Assembly: GCA_047623825.1 (NCBI GenBank) | Contig: JBLHOS010000043.1 | Span: 1 to 25,686 of the forward strand | DNA: 25,686 nt | Direction of reading: 5' to 3' | From: JBLHOS01 sp047623825 | GTDB lineage: Bacteria > Pseudomonadota > Alphaproteobacteria > Rhodobacterales > Rhodobacteraceae | In this document: positions 7,066 through 14,232 of the stretch, piece after piece | Numbering within the stretch: the stretch's first letter is position 1 | Layout of the letters: each line of letters opens with the position of its first letter | Position numbers and translations under genes: made by a program | Notes under the pieces: model-generated | What the model was told of the DNA's origin: nothing | Seen by the model: only the letters and a program-made list of their open reading frames with translations | Databases searched by the model: none

Positions 7066-8283
7066 GTGACTGACTGGATCCCGACCCGCGCCGAGGGTGA
7101 TGAAATCATGGCCGCTTTCACCCCCCGCATGGGTCGCCACTATGCCAATGGCCGCAATACTGACCACGGCTCTGGCGCGCACAAGGCGGTTTCGGTGCTG
7201 TCACCCTACATCCGGCGCAGGTTGGTGCTGGAATCTGATGCCGTGGCAGCGGCGCTTGCAGCACACGGGCCGAAAGATGCTGAGAAATTCGTGCAAGAGG
7301 TGATCTGGCGTGGCTATTTTAAGGGCTGGCTGGAACTCCGTCCACAGATCTGGACCAGCTACCGCACCGGGCTGGAGGGCGATCTGGCAGCACTTGACCG
7401 AGACCGGCGCCTGCGCCGCGATGTGGACCGAGCAGTGAACGGTCAGACCGGGCTGACGTGTTTTGATGCATGGGCCACCGAACTGGTGCAGACCGGTTAT
7501 TTGCACAACCACGCCCGGATGTGGTTCGCCTCGATCTGGATCTTCACGCTTGGACTGCCATGGCGGTTGGGCGCGGATTTCTTTTATCGGCACCTGCTCG
7601 ATGGCGATGCGGCGTCGAACACGCTGGGCTGGCGATGGGTTGCAGGCCTGCATACGCGCGGCAAGCCCTATCCAGCGGATGCCAAAAACATCACCACCTT
7701 TACCGCCGGGCGCTTTGCCCCGCGCCGCAGCGATCTGGCCGAGGTGACACAGGGGCTGGAGGAGACCGAGCCTGACGGCCTGCCGAGTGTTCTGCCGCTA
7801 CGCCCATTCACGCGCCCGCAATCGGGCTGCCCGACCGCACTGCTGATCACGGATGAGGATTGCCGGGTTGAGGATTTCAATCTTGCGGCGCTGGACATCC
7901 GCACCACCGCCACACTGGCGGCCAGTTCCTTGCGCTCCCCTTTGCCCGTGTCTGATTTGGTCACGTGGTTTGAGGCGGGTGCCTTGGCTGATACGGCAAT
8001 GCGGGTCGGTGCCAGTCCCGTGGTTTTGCAAGCGGCAGACCCCGCCAGTCTGGCAAAATGGGCTATGGCCGCAGGGGTCACCCAGATTGCGACACCCTAT
8101 ATCACTTGTGGCCCATTACGCGACTGGCTGGACCAGGCGGCCCCATCCTTGAGCGCGCACGGCATTGCGTTCTGCGAATGGCGGCGCGACTGGGACACTG
8201 CGATCTGGCCCCACGCGACCGCCGGGTTCTTCAAGGTTAGGCAGAACATCCCGCGCATTCTGGAACAGGCGTTACCTGCATGA
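7066..8283 (+). CDS. Photolyase/cryptochrome-like FAD-binding protein
   Basis: A 405-residue protein starting at GTG 7066, with GGAG 5 bases upstream. Residues about 30-235 match the helical FAD domain that is C-terminal in ordinary photolyases: VLSPYIRRRL, FVQEVIWRGYF, GLTCFDAWATELVQTGYLHN, HARMWFASIW, and DGDAASNTLGWRWVAG. The usual N-terminal antenna-binding alpha/beta domain is absent from the front. Residues about 260-400 instead form an alpha/beta-looking part (ALLITDEDCRVEDF, VVLQAADPASLAKWAMAAG, TPYITCGPLRDWL). The domain order is therefore reversed or replaced compared with class I photolyases. Light-dependent DNA repair or light sensing is possible. It is the first gene of the operon, with ATGA overlap to the next. 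Confidence 0.82.
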   Translation: MTDWIPTRAEGDEIMAAFTPRMGRHYANGRNTDHGSGAHKAVSVLSPYIRRRLVLESDAVAAALAAHGPKDAEKFVQEVIWRGYFKGWLELRPQIWTSYRTGLEGDLAALDRDRRLRRDVDRAVNGQTGLTCFDAWATELVQTGYLHNHARMWFASIWIFTLGLPWRLGADFFYRHLLDGDAASNTLGWRWVAGLHTRGKPYPADAKNITTFTAGRFAPRRSDLAEVTQGLEETEPDGLPSVLPLRPFTRPQSGCPTALLITDEDCRVEDFNLAALDIRTTATLAASSLRSPLPVSDLVTWFEAGALADTAMRVGASPVVLQAADPASLAKWAMAAGVTQIATPYITCGPLRDWLDQAAPSLSAHGIAFCEWRRDWDTAIWPHATAGFFKVRQNIPRILEQALPA

Positions 8284-9206
8284 TCTCCATCGTAATCATA
8301 GGCGCGGGCATGGCGGGGATGGCCTGCGCAAGGCGGCTGGCGGATGCGGGGCATGCGCCGGTAGTGTTGGACAAAGGGCGCGGTATCGGCGGGCGGATGG
8401 CGACACGGCGGATCGGTGATTTTCGGTTTGACCATGGCGCGCAATATGTAAACGCCCATAGTGCGGGATTTGTGGCGATGTTGGACAGGCTGGGCGGCGC
8501 GGTTGCCGAGTGGAAATACATCCCCGATCGCACGCATAGCGTAGGTATGCCCGGCATGTCGGCCATTCCCAAGGCGCTGGGAGCCGGGCTGGACATTCGG
8601 CAGAACGCACATGTCGAACGTCTGGTGCAAAATGACGATGGCTGGGTACTGCATCTGGCCACTGGCACCATGCGCGCCGCCCAAGTGGTGGTTACTGCGC
8701 CCGCTCCGCAAGTGGAGGGACTGTTGGGGGCAGATCACCCACTGGTCGCGGCATTGGCCCCAGTGCGACTGGCGCCCTGCCTGACGTTGATGGCCGCCGT
8801 GACTGCCCCTGCCCCTTTTATCGCCCGCCGGGATTCGGACGATCCCTTGGCATGGATCGCACAAGACAGCGCCAAGCCGGGTCGCCCGCAAGGGCCAGAT
8901 ACACTGTGGGTTGCGCAGGCTGGAGAGGCGTTCAGCCAGACCCATCTGGAAGACACCCCGACACAGATAGCCGCCCAGATGCTGCCGATGCTGTGTGACC
9001 GGCTGGGGACCACACCCGACCGCGTGACCCATGCCTCAGCGCACCGCTGGCGCTATGCCCGTGTGACACAGGCGCTGGGCCAGCCGTTCATGCGCCATCC
9101 CGATGCGACGCTTTATCTGGGTGGCGACTGGTGCATCGGCCCTCGGGTCGAAGCCGCGTGGACAAGCGGCACCGCCATGGCAGACGACATTCTGGCCCAG
9201 TTGTGA
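8280..9206 (+). CDS. Renalase-like FAD-dependent oxidoreductase
   Basis: A 308-residue protein of the COG3380 renalase/amine-oxidase-like group. The N-terminal Rossmann motif IIGAGMAGMACARRL (about 6-20), then VVLDKGRGIGGRMATRR and FDHGAQYV, are hallmark blocks for FAD binding. The C-terminal LYLGGDWCIGPRVEAAWTSG (about 281-300) closes the FAD site. Renalase-type bacterial enzymes oxidise off-pathway dihydronicotinamide isomers, but the substrate here is unproven. The ATG overlaps the photolyase stop (ATGA), so the two are translationally coupled. Pairing of a COG3380 protein with a photolyase-like protein is seen in light-responsive clusters of other bacteria (from memory), which supports a shared photo-oxidative role. 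Confidence 0.85.
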   Translation: MISIVIIGAGMAGMACARRLADAGHAPVVLDKGRGIGGRMATRRIGDFRFDHGAQYVNAHSAGFVAMLDRLGGAVAEWKYIPDRTHSVGMPGMSAIPKALGAGLDIRQNAHVERLVQNDDGWVLHLATGTMRAAQVVVTAPAPQVEGLLGADHPLVAALAPVRLAPCLTLMAAVTAPAPFIARRDSDDPLAWIAQDSAKPGRPQGPDTLWVAQAGEAFSQTHLEDTPTQIAAQMLPMLCDRLGTTPDRVTHASAHRWRYARVTQALGQPFMRHPDATLYLGGDWCIGPRVEAAWTSGTAMADDILAQL

Positions 9207-9208
9207 CA

Positions 9209-10030
9209 ATGGGAACCGATCCACGCATCGCCCGGATGGTCACCCTGATCCGCGCCGCCCTTCGACCAGCACCCGGTGCGGGGCGGATTGCGCTGGCACT
9301 TGGCCTTGGTACTCTGTGTCACACGCTATTTGCGGCGGGCGTTCTGGCGATGATCGTGGCCATGTTCTTTGGCCTAAGCGAAAGCCTTGGCACTGTGCCA
9401 TGGCCCATGGCGGTCTTGACGAATGGGGCGCTGATCGCACAGTTCCCCTTGGCCCATTCCCTGCTTTTGACCGGCCCCGGCGGGCGGTTTCTAGTGCGGC
9501 TGATCCCCGGCCCACATGGTCAAACGCTGGCCACGACCACCTATGCCATCATCGCCTCGGCCCAACTTCTGGTGCTGTTTGCGTTGTGGACACCCTCTGG
9601 CATTGTTTGGTGGCAAGCGGACGGGGTAGCATTCTGGGTGGTCAGCGCCGCCTATGCCACCAGTTGGCTGATCTTGCTGAAAGCCAGCTTTGATGCGGGG
9701 GCCGAGGTGCAATCGGGTGCACTGGGTTGGCTGTCACTTATGGCGCGCATCCGACCTGTATTTCCCGACATGCCAACGCTTGGGCTGTTTCGCGTGATCC
9801 GCCAACCAATTTATGTGGCCTTTGCCCTGACATTGTGGACGCCACCTGTCTGGACACCAGATCAATTGGTGCTGGCCGTCAGCTTTACGGCCTATTGCAT
9901 TTTTGCCCCGCGCCTGAAGGAACGCCGCTTTGCCGCTCGCTATGGCGTGCGCTTTGATCGCTATCGGACCGAAGTGCCCTACATGCGCCCGCACCTGACT
10001 GCCGCCAAGGACCAACCTGATGCGCAATGA
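9209..10030 (+). CDS. ICMT/NnrU-like membrane methyltransferase
   Basis: A 273-residue multi-pass membrane protein. ATG 9209 is chosen over an upstream in-frame start because it lies 2 bases after the previous stop. Hydrophobic segments are at about residues 25-55, 65-82, 108-128, 136-155 and 205-230. The C-terminal block FRVIRQPIYVAFAL...APRLKERRFAARYG...YRTEVPYMRP matches the SAM-binding end of isoprenylcysteine carboxyl methyltransferase and related enzymes, where an (R)xPxY motif and an ExxF/R-Y segment bind the cofactor. It overlaps the next gene by 11 bp. Relatives include methanethiol S-methyltransferase (MddA) and NnrU-like proteins, so the substrate cannot be named. Confidence 0.78.
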   Translation: MGTDPRIARMVTLIRAALRPAPGAGRIALALGLGTLCHTLFAAGVLAMIVAMFFGLSESLGTVPWPMAVLTNGALIAQFPLAHSLLLTGPGGRFLVRLIPGPHGQTLATTTYAIIASAQLLVLFALWTPSGIVWWQADGVAFWVVSAAYATSWLILLKASFDAGAEVQSGALGWLSLMARIRPVFPDMPTLGLFRVIRQPIYVAFALTLWTPPVWTPDQLVLAVSFTAYCIFAPRLKERRFAARYGVRFDRYRTEVPYMRPHLTAAKDQPDAQ

Positions 10031-10733
10031 CCTGACGATTTATGACCGCGTGGCGGCTAGCTGGTGGTCCGATGACATCCGCTGGCTGCGGACATTGAAA
10101 AACCTGGTGCCCGGTCGACTACGCTGGTTCGACCGCCAGATCGACTGGCCGGGCCGCAAGGTGCTGGACCTTGGGTGTGCTGGCGGTTTCATGGCCGAGG
10201 CGCTGGCGTTGCGCGGCGCGCATGTCACCGGCATCGACCCCGCCGCCGCAGCGATCGACGTGGCCCGCGCCCATGCCCGAGAAAGTGGCCTACGCATCGG
10301 CTATGACGTTGGGGTTGGGGAAGCGATGTCCTATGATGATGCAAGCTTCGATGCCGTGGTTTGCGTCGATGTGTTGGAACATGTCGCCGATCTGCACAAG
10401 GTTTTGTCCGAGGTGGCGCGCGTGCTGCGCCCCGGTGGGATGTTCCTGTTCGACACGATCAACCGCAACCCGCTGGCGCGTCTGGCTACGATCACCGTGG
10501 CCGAGGACCTGCTGCGCCTGCTGCCGCGCGGCACGCACGACCCGGCCATGTTCATCAAACCAAGTGAATTGCGCGTGGCAATGCAAGGCGTCGGGCTGCT
10601 GCCGGGTGCGACAACCGGCCTTGGCCCGCGCGGGATCAACCGCAGATTTGATCTGACCTTCGGCCCCCTGCCTCTGAAAACCGTGCTTTACATGGGGGTT
10701 GCGCGCAAACCAGGTCGTGCGGCGTTCACATGA
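10020..10733 (+). CDS. UbiG-like SAM-dependent methyltransferase
   Basis: A 237-residue class I methyltransferase. Motif I VLDLGCAGGFMAEALA is at about residues 44-59, the acidic loop VTGIDPAAAAI at about 64-74, motif II DAVVCVDVLEHV at about 112-123, and RVLRPGGMFLFDTINRN at about 136-152. The last stretch is typical of the UbiG/Coq3 O-methyltransferase subgroup. It probably methylates a quinone-like or small aromatic acceptor, but a true UbiG usually lies elsewhere, so I give no symbol. It overlaps the membrane methyltransferase by 11 bp and the broken DUF427 gene by ATGA, so the operon is compact. Confidence 0.85.
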   Translation: MRNDLTIYDRVAASWWSDDIRWLRTLKNLVPGRLRWFDRQIDWPGRKVLDLGCAGGFMAEALALRGAHVTGIDPAAAAIDVARAHARESGLRIGYDVGVGEAMSYDDASFDAVVCVDVLEHVADLHKVLSEVARVLRPGGMFLFDTINRNPLARLATITVAEDLLRLLPRGTHDPAMFIKPSELRVAMQGVGLLPGATTGLGPRGINRRFDLTFGPLPLKTVLYMGVARKPGRAAFT

Positions 10734-11052
10734 CCAATCTTTCCCACAAAAACATTCAATCCCATCCCCGCCCACTCACATTGGAACCAGTGCCATATGA
10801 CGTCACGATCCGGCGTGGCAATGTTGGTAGCCAAAACCACCCACGTCCGACTTTGCAGCTATCGCGAGTCATTTGACGTTTTACGCCAGGTTGATGGATG
10901 AGGCTTGGGTTGGCCGTTTGTGTGTCATCCCGCATCCAAGCGATTTTTACGGTGGCTGGGTCACGCCCAATCTGGATGGTCAGATCAAGCACGCGCCGGG
11001 GCACCGCATTGGTGGACTGTGGAGCGGGAAAGACAAAAAAGTGCTAAAATGA
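10730..11052 (+). pseudogene. DUF427 protein gene, internally deleted and frameshifted
   Basis: The start ATG 10730 overlaps the previous stop (ATGA) and gives MTNLSHKNIQSHPRPLTLEP then VPYDVTIRRGN, the DUF427 N-terminus. Near 10820 the frame shifts (VAKTTHVRLC continues in another frame). From about 10850 a third frame gives DFAAIASHLTFYARLMDEAWVG and HPSDFYGGWVTPNLDG, the DUF427 C-terminus. The stop TGA 11050-11052 overlaps the next ATG at 11049. About 107 codons remain, against roughly 160-180 in intact members of this form, and the central strand block with YPPVxYxPRxDV is gone. Both gene junctions survive although the inside is destroyed. The function of DUF427 is unknown. Confidence 0.7.
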
Positions 11053-11627
11053 TGGTGCGCGGTCTGACGCCTTGCATGATTGCAGCGTTGCTGTTGGGGG
11101 GGGGCTTATCGCCTGTTTTGGCCGAAGATCCGCTGAAAGGGGACGCGTTGATTGAGGATTTTACCTTGCAGCCAGAAACCCGTTGGCGGTTCTTCACCGA
11201 TCAGGTGTTGGGAGGCGTGTCCACCGGCAGCGTCACCTTCGCGCAGGAATACGGCCTGCATTTTGCGCGCATGACCGGCCACATCAGCACCGCCAACCGG
11301 GGCGGGTTCATCCAGATGCGGCGTGATCTGAAAAGCCTGCCACCCAAGGACAAAACTGGCGTACGGCTGATCGTGCGCGGCAATGCCGAGCGCTATTTCG
11401 TGCATTTGCGCACCGCGAGCACGCTGTTGCCATGGCAATACTATCAGACGGGCTTTGACGTCACCGAAGGTTGGAGCAAAGTGCACCTTCCAATGGATGC
11501 TTTCGCAGCCTCTGGCAAATTGCTGCGTGGCGCACCTAACCCGTCTAGCCTGACATCGGTTGCCATCGTAGCCTATGGCCGTGACCACGATGCCCAGATT
11601 GATGTCCGCGAGCTTGGCTTTTACTAA
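11049..11627 (+). CDS. Secreted CIA30-domain protein
   Basis: A 192-residue protein. ATG 11049 is preferred over the earlier in-frame start at 10905, because it overlaps the upstream stop and begins a clean signal peptide (MMVRGLTPCMIAALLLGGGL, cleavage probably after PVLA at 27). The mature part is a galactose-binding-like CIA30 domain: LIEDFTL, WRFFTDQVLGGVSTGSVTF, GFIQMRRDL, GVRLIVRGNAERYFVHLRT, and YYQTGFDV. CIA30 was named after a mitochondrial complex I assembly factor. Bacterial periplasmic members are uncharacterised and probably bind a ligand or partner protein. It is the last gene of the photolyase operon. Confidence 0.8.
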   Translation: MMVRGLTPCMIAALLLGGGLSPVLAEDPLKGDALIEDFTLQPETRWRFFTDQVLGGVSTGSVTFAQEYGLHFARMTGHISTANRGGFIQMRRDLKSLPPKDKTGVRLIVRGNAERYFVHLRTASTLLPWQYYQTGFDVTEGWSKVHLPMDAFAASGKLLRGAPNPSSLTSVAIVAYGRDHDAQIDVRELGFY

Positions 11628-11716
11628 AACGCCTGACCGAATGGCGTTATCGAACATCAGCAGACTGTTCGTCTGAAGAAGACCAGTTAACAGCAGACGT
11701 GGATCACAGGTGATCC
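11628..11716 (+). terminator. Three successive hairpins after the operon
   Basis: After the CIA30 stop come AACGCC...GGCGTT (11628-11648), CAGAC-TGTTC-GTCTG (11661-11675) and the perfect GGATCAC-AG-GTGATCC (11701-11716). None has a long T-run, so rho-independent termination is uncertain; one or more may still end or stabilise the operon transcript. The IS5-family insertion starts 6 bases after the last hairpin. Confidence 0.4.
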
Positions 11717-12183
11717 AAAAGGGGCGTTGTTGCACAACTCTGACCGTGGGCGATTCACCGCGTGAATCCATGTGGTTAAACAGGCGGCATGAGCAAACCG
11801 TCACCCACCCGTTACCGCACGACGAACTGGTCCAACTACACAGCGGCGCTGCGCAAGCGCGGATCGCTGCTGATCTGGCTGGACAAGGGGATGACCTGGC
11901 TTGCGCCGCCTGACGGCAAGCCCGGTCGACCTGCGGTGTTCTGTGATGCGGCGATCGGGTTCTGCCTGACGATTAAGGTCCTGTTCAAGCTGCCGCTCAG
12001 GCAAACCACCGGGATGGTGGCCAGCCTGGTGCAGATGGCGGGTCTGGACTGGGCCGTGCCGGATTACACGACGCTGTGCCGGAGGCAGAAGACGCTCGCC
12101 GTCCAGATCCCTTACCGCCGTGCGGATGGACCCCTCAACTTGCTCGTGGACAGCACCGGCATCAAGTTCTTCGGCGATGGTGA

Positions 12184-12228
12184 TGGCGCCCTCTCGTGGT
12201 TTGCAGGCAAACCACTGCCAGGTAACAA
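12184..12228 (+). repeat. Palindromic coding-sequence insertion, copy D
   Basis: A 45-base in-frame insert between GGTGA and ATGG of the transposase gene. Stem 1 is a perfect 9-bp hairpin, GTGGTTTGC-AG-GCAAACCAC (12196-12215). A second CTGCC...GGCAG pairing follows (12215-12235), using bases at the target border. It shares 17 and 11 consecutive bases with copy A in the IS630 transposase. It is translated as about GALSWFAGKPLPGNK. Confidence 0.78.
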
Positions 12229-12413
12229 ATGGCAGGCGCGCAAGCATGGGGTGCAAGGCCGACGCCAATGGCGGAAGGTGGATCTGGCCATGGATACCGC
12301 TACTTCGGACATCCGTGCCGTAGAATTTACCCCCAGCAGCGACGGTGACGGCACAGTGCTGCCAGCGCTACTCGACCAGATCCCCGAAGGTGAGGAGATC
12401 GGCGCGGTGACCG

Positions 12414-12457
12414 CCCCTTCTCGGGACATCGCGTCGCGATGCCCTGCCGGGCAGTGG
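12414..12457 (+). repeat. Palindromic coding-sequence insertion, copy B
   Basis: Stem 1 is CATCGCG-T-CGCGATG (12427-12441), extended by GGG/CCC around a bulged A. Stem 2 is CTGCC-G-GGCAG (12444-12454), followed by TGG as in copies A and C. The net insertion is 41 bases, counted from the expected family sequence, so it breaks the frame just before the second catalytic Asp. The stem 1 sequence is quite different from the other copies although the pairing is kept. Confidence 0.75.
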
Positions 12458-12669
12458 ACGGCGCCTATGACACGCGCCGTTGCCACACTGCCATCATCGA
12501 CCGGCAGGCCATTCCAATCATACCGATCCGAAAGAACGGCCGGCCGTGGAAAGAGGACTGCCCGGCCGCAATCGTCCGGACCGAAACCCTGCGCGCCACC
12601 CGGCACTATGGCAGGGCGTTCTGGAAGCGCTGGACCCGATACCATGCAAGAAGCCGCATCGAGGCGAAA

Positions 12670-12708
12670 CCTCTCATCGTTTGCTCGCAAACGACTGCCG
12701 GTCAGTGG
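12670..12708 (+). repeat. Palindromic coding-sequence insertion, copy C
   Basis: A 39-base in-frame insert between the IEAK and MRCL codons. It starts CCTCTC, has a perfect stem 1 TCGTTTGC-TC-GCAAACGA (12677-12694), then ACTGCCGGTCAGTGG, the counterpart of stem 2 in the other copies with one changed base. It is translated as PLIVCSQTTAGQW immediately after the catalytic Glu segment. Confidence 0.78.
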
Positions 12709-13111
12709 ATGCGCTGCCTGAGGGCCTTTGGCGAAGGCCTCTCCGCAAGATACCCAGACCGCCAGACCGCTGAAATCCAGATCCGCGTCGCCCTCATGAA
12801 CCGCTTCAACGCCCTCGGCACCGCCAAGATCGTCCGCGTGGTATGACGTGAGTGGGGAAAGGGGAAGTCTTGCTTTAGGCGGGAGTTCTGCAACAACGCC
12901 CGCAAAAGGTGAAAATTGCCGTTTTGGCCGGTAGATTTACGATAGCGACTCTCGAAAGCGCTTCAATCTGAAAGTGGTGCCTGTGCACTTTCTTCTATTT
13001 CCAGATCTAACTGACTGGGAATGCAACAGTTTCACACTATTTAATGCAATTGCCATTGAATTAAAATTGGCCAAGGCCCGTAGTATCACAGGTATTAGAA
13101 GGAATAGAGCC

Positions 13112-13420
13112 ATGATAACATGCGCCAAAACCCTTGTTGTGCAAGCATGGAGTTTCGTGTTCGACCACAACGTCAATCCGCTGCGCAATATACCCGACAT
13201 CGCAGTCCGGCACTTTGTTTTACAAGTGCTGGCATTGATGTGGGCAGTCAGCTTCTCTGTCGCAATTGGAAGTTACACCTTTCTTAAGATTAGCATTCTT
13301 GGGCATGCTGTCCTGATCGCAGCTGCTGCACTAACGGTAGCAACTTATACAGCTGCGGCGAAACGGCCGAAATTATTCATGCGCGGAGCGGGTCGTCGCA
13401 TTGATGGCGAGCATGACTGA
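13112..13420 (+). CDS. Small two-TM membrane protein, conserved hypothetical
   Basis: From ATG 13112 (AGAAGGAA upstream) the protein has 102 residues. An N-terminal amphipathic stretch leads to the motif HNVNPLRNIPDIAVRHFVLQ (about 19-38), which I associate with small roseobacter membrane proteins. Two hydrophobic segments follow at about 39-60 and 64-84, then a basic tail (KRPKLFMRGAGRR). The open frame extends back to 12974 but those extra 46 residues lack family character. The function is unknown. It stands alone, about 210 bp after the IS5-family element. Confidence 0.68.
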   Translation: MITCAKTLVVQAWSFVFDHNVNPLRNIPDIAVRHFVLQVLALMWAVSFSVAIGSYTFLKISILGHAVLIAAAALTVATYTAAAKRPKLFMRGAGRRIDGEHD

Positions 13421-13578
13421 GCCTTTGCCGTGACTATTTAAGGACCAGCTGAATGGATGGGCAAATGCACCCTTTTGCCCAGACTAAGCCAGTAGGCCTC
13501 ATCATACGTTCTTACCGTCGTTCCACCGAAATATTGTCACAATAAATCATGTGCTAAACTGAAGCAGGAGGCCATATC

Positions 13579-14211
13579 ATGCGGATACTAATCATCGGCG
13601 CCAGTAAGGGAATTGGCTTGGAGACGACCCGTCAGTCGCTTGCCGCTGGATACGACGTGCGGGCGTTGGCAAGATCTGCTTCATCGTTAGATCTTCAAGA
13701 TGCAAGATTAGAGAAAGTGCGAGGCGACGCTCTGAACCAACACGATGTGGAAGCTGCACTTGCTGGGGTTGATGCGGTCATTGTAACGCTTGGTGTCGGC
13801 TTGGGCGAACTCGTCAAGCCTGTGCACCTTTTCTCAGACGCAACGCGCGTGCTGATTGCAGCCATGAAAGACCAAGGTGTCAATCGCCTCATTTGCGTCA
13901 CTGGCTTTGGAGCTGGCGACAGCCGTGCAAGCATTGGTCTGCTCCAACGTGTTCCGTTTCAGATCGTTTTTGGCCGCGCCTATGACGACAAGAGCCGTCA
14001 GGAAAGGCTGATCAAGGAGAGCGGGCTTGATTGGACGATTGCCCGGCCAGGTGTGCTCTTGAATGGGCCGCAAACAGGGCGCTACAAAGTTCTAGGCAAA
14101 CCGTCGGAGTGGCGGAACGGAGTTATTTCGCGATCCAACGTGGCAGACTTTCTCGTTAAACAGATCGAAGATCGAACATTCATCAGTGGGGCACCTGTCT
14201 TGGTCAATTGA
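13579..14211 (+). CDS. NAD(P)-binding atypical SDR (NmrA-like)
   Basis: A 210-residue Rossmann-fold protein with a good ribosome binding site (AGGAGG 7 bases before ATG). The N-terminal ILIIGASKGIGLETTRQ (3-19) binds the dinucleotide. The blocks VDAVIVTLGVG, NRLICVTGFGAGDSR, and DKSRQERLIKESGLDWTIARPG are typical of the SDR_a5/NmrA-like group, which includes flavin-reductase/BLVRB-like and sensor members. A classical YxxxK pair is not in the usual place, so catalysis cannot be assumed. It is a single gene convergent with sufS. Confidence 0.83.
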   Translation: MRILIIGASKGIGLETTRQSLAAGYDVRALARSASSLDLQDARLEKVRGDALNQHDVEAALAGVDAVIVTLGVGLGELVKPVHLFSDATRVLIAAMKDQGVNRLICVTGFGAGDSRASIGLLQRVPFQIVFGRAYDDKSRQERLIKESGLDWTIARPGVLLNGPQTGRYKVLGKPSEWRNGVISRSNVADFLVKQIEDRTFISGAPVLVN

Positions 14212-14232
14212 CAGCTGTCCCTGCACCGGCGG

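Larger units (their letters stand above)
11789..12846 (+). pseudogene. IS5-family transposase with three internal insertions
   Basis: The family is recognised from SKPSPTRYRTTNWSNYTAAL, WAVPDYTTLCRR, LLVDSTGIKFFGDG (first catalytic Asp), DGAYDTRRCHTAI (second Asp), SRIEAK (Glu), and DRQTAEIQIRVALMNRFNAL near the end. Compared with the family, extra residues interrupt three places. A 45-base in-frame insert follows GDG, near the first Asp. A 41-base insert just before DGAYDT shifts the frame. A 39-base in-frame insert (PLIVCSQTTAGQW) directly follows the catalytic IEAK. The reading frame therefore switches from that of 11789 to that of 12439 at the middle insert, and the product is almost certainly inactive unless the inserts are bypassed or removed. 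Confidence 0.85.
11723..12900 (+). mobile_element. IS5-family (IS903-like) insertion sequence, complete
   Basis: Terminal inverted repeats are visible. The left end 11723-11740 (GGCGTTGTTGCACAACTC) and the complement of the right end 12883-12900 match at 17 of 18 bases. The flanks TCCAAAAGG (11714-11722) and CGCAAAAGG (12901-12909) agree at 7 of 9, consistent with the 9-bp duplication of the IS903 group after some decay. The 1178-bp length is somewhat above the about 1.05 kb usual for the group. The excess is accounted for by three hairpin insertions inside the transposase gene. Confidence 0.85.

Noticed and set aside
9131..9208. Longer start for the membrane methyltransferase
   Set aside because: It would overlap the upstream oxidoreductase by 76 bases; ATG 9209 fits the operon spacing.
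10905..11048. Longer start for the CIA30 protein
   Set aside because: The extra residues are out of frame with the DUF427 remnant that occupies this stretch, and the signal peptide begins at 11049.
12974..13111. Longer start for the small membrane protein
   Set aside because: The extra residues lack family character and ATG 13112 has a better ribosome site.
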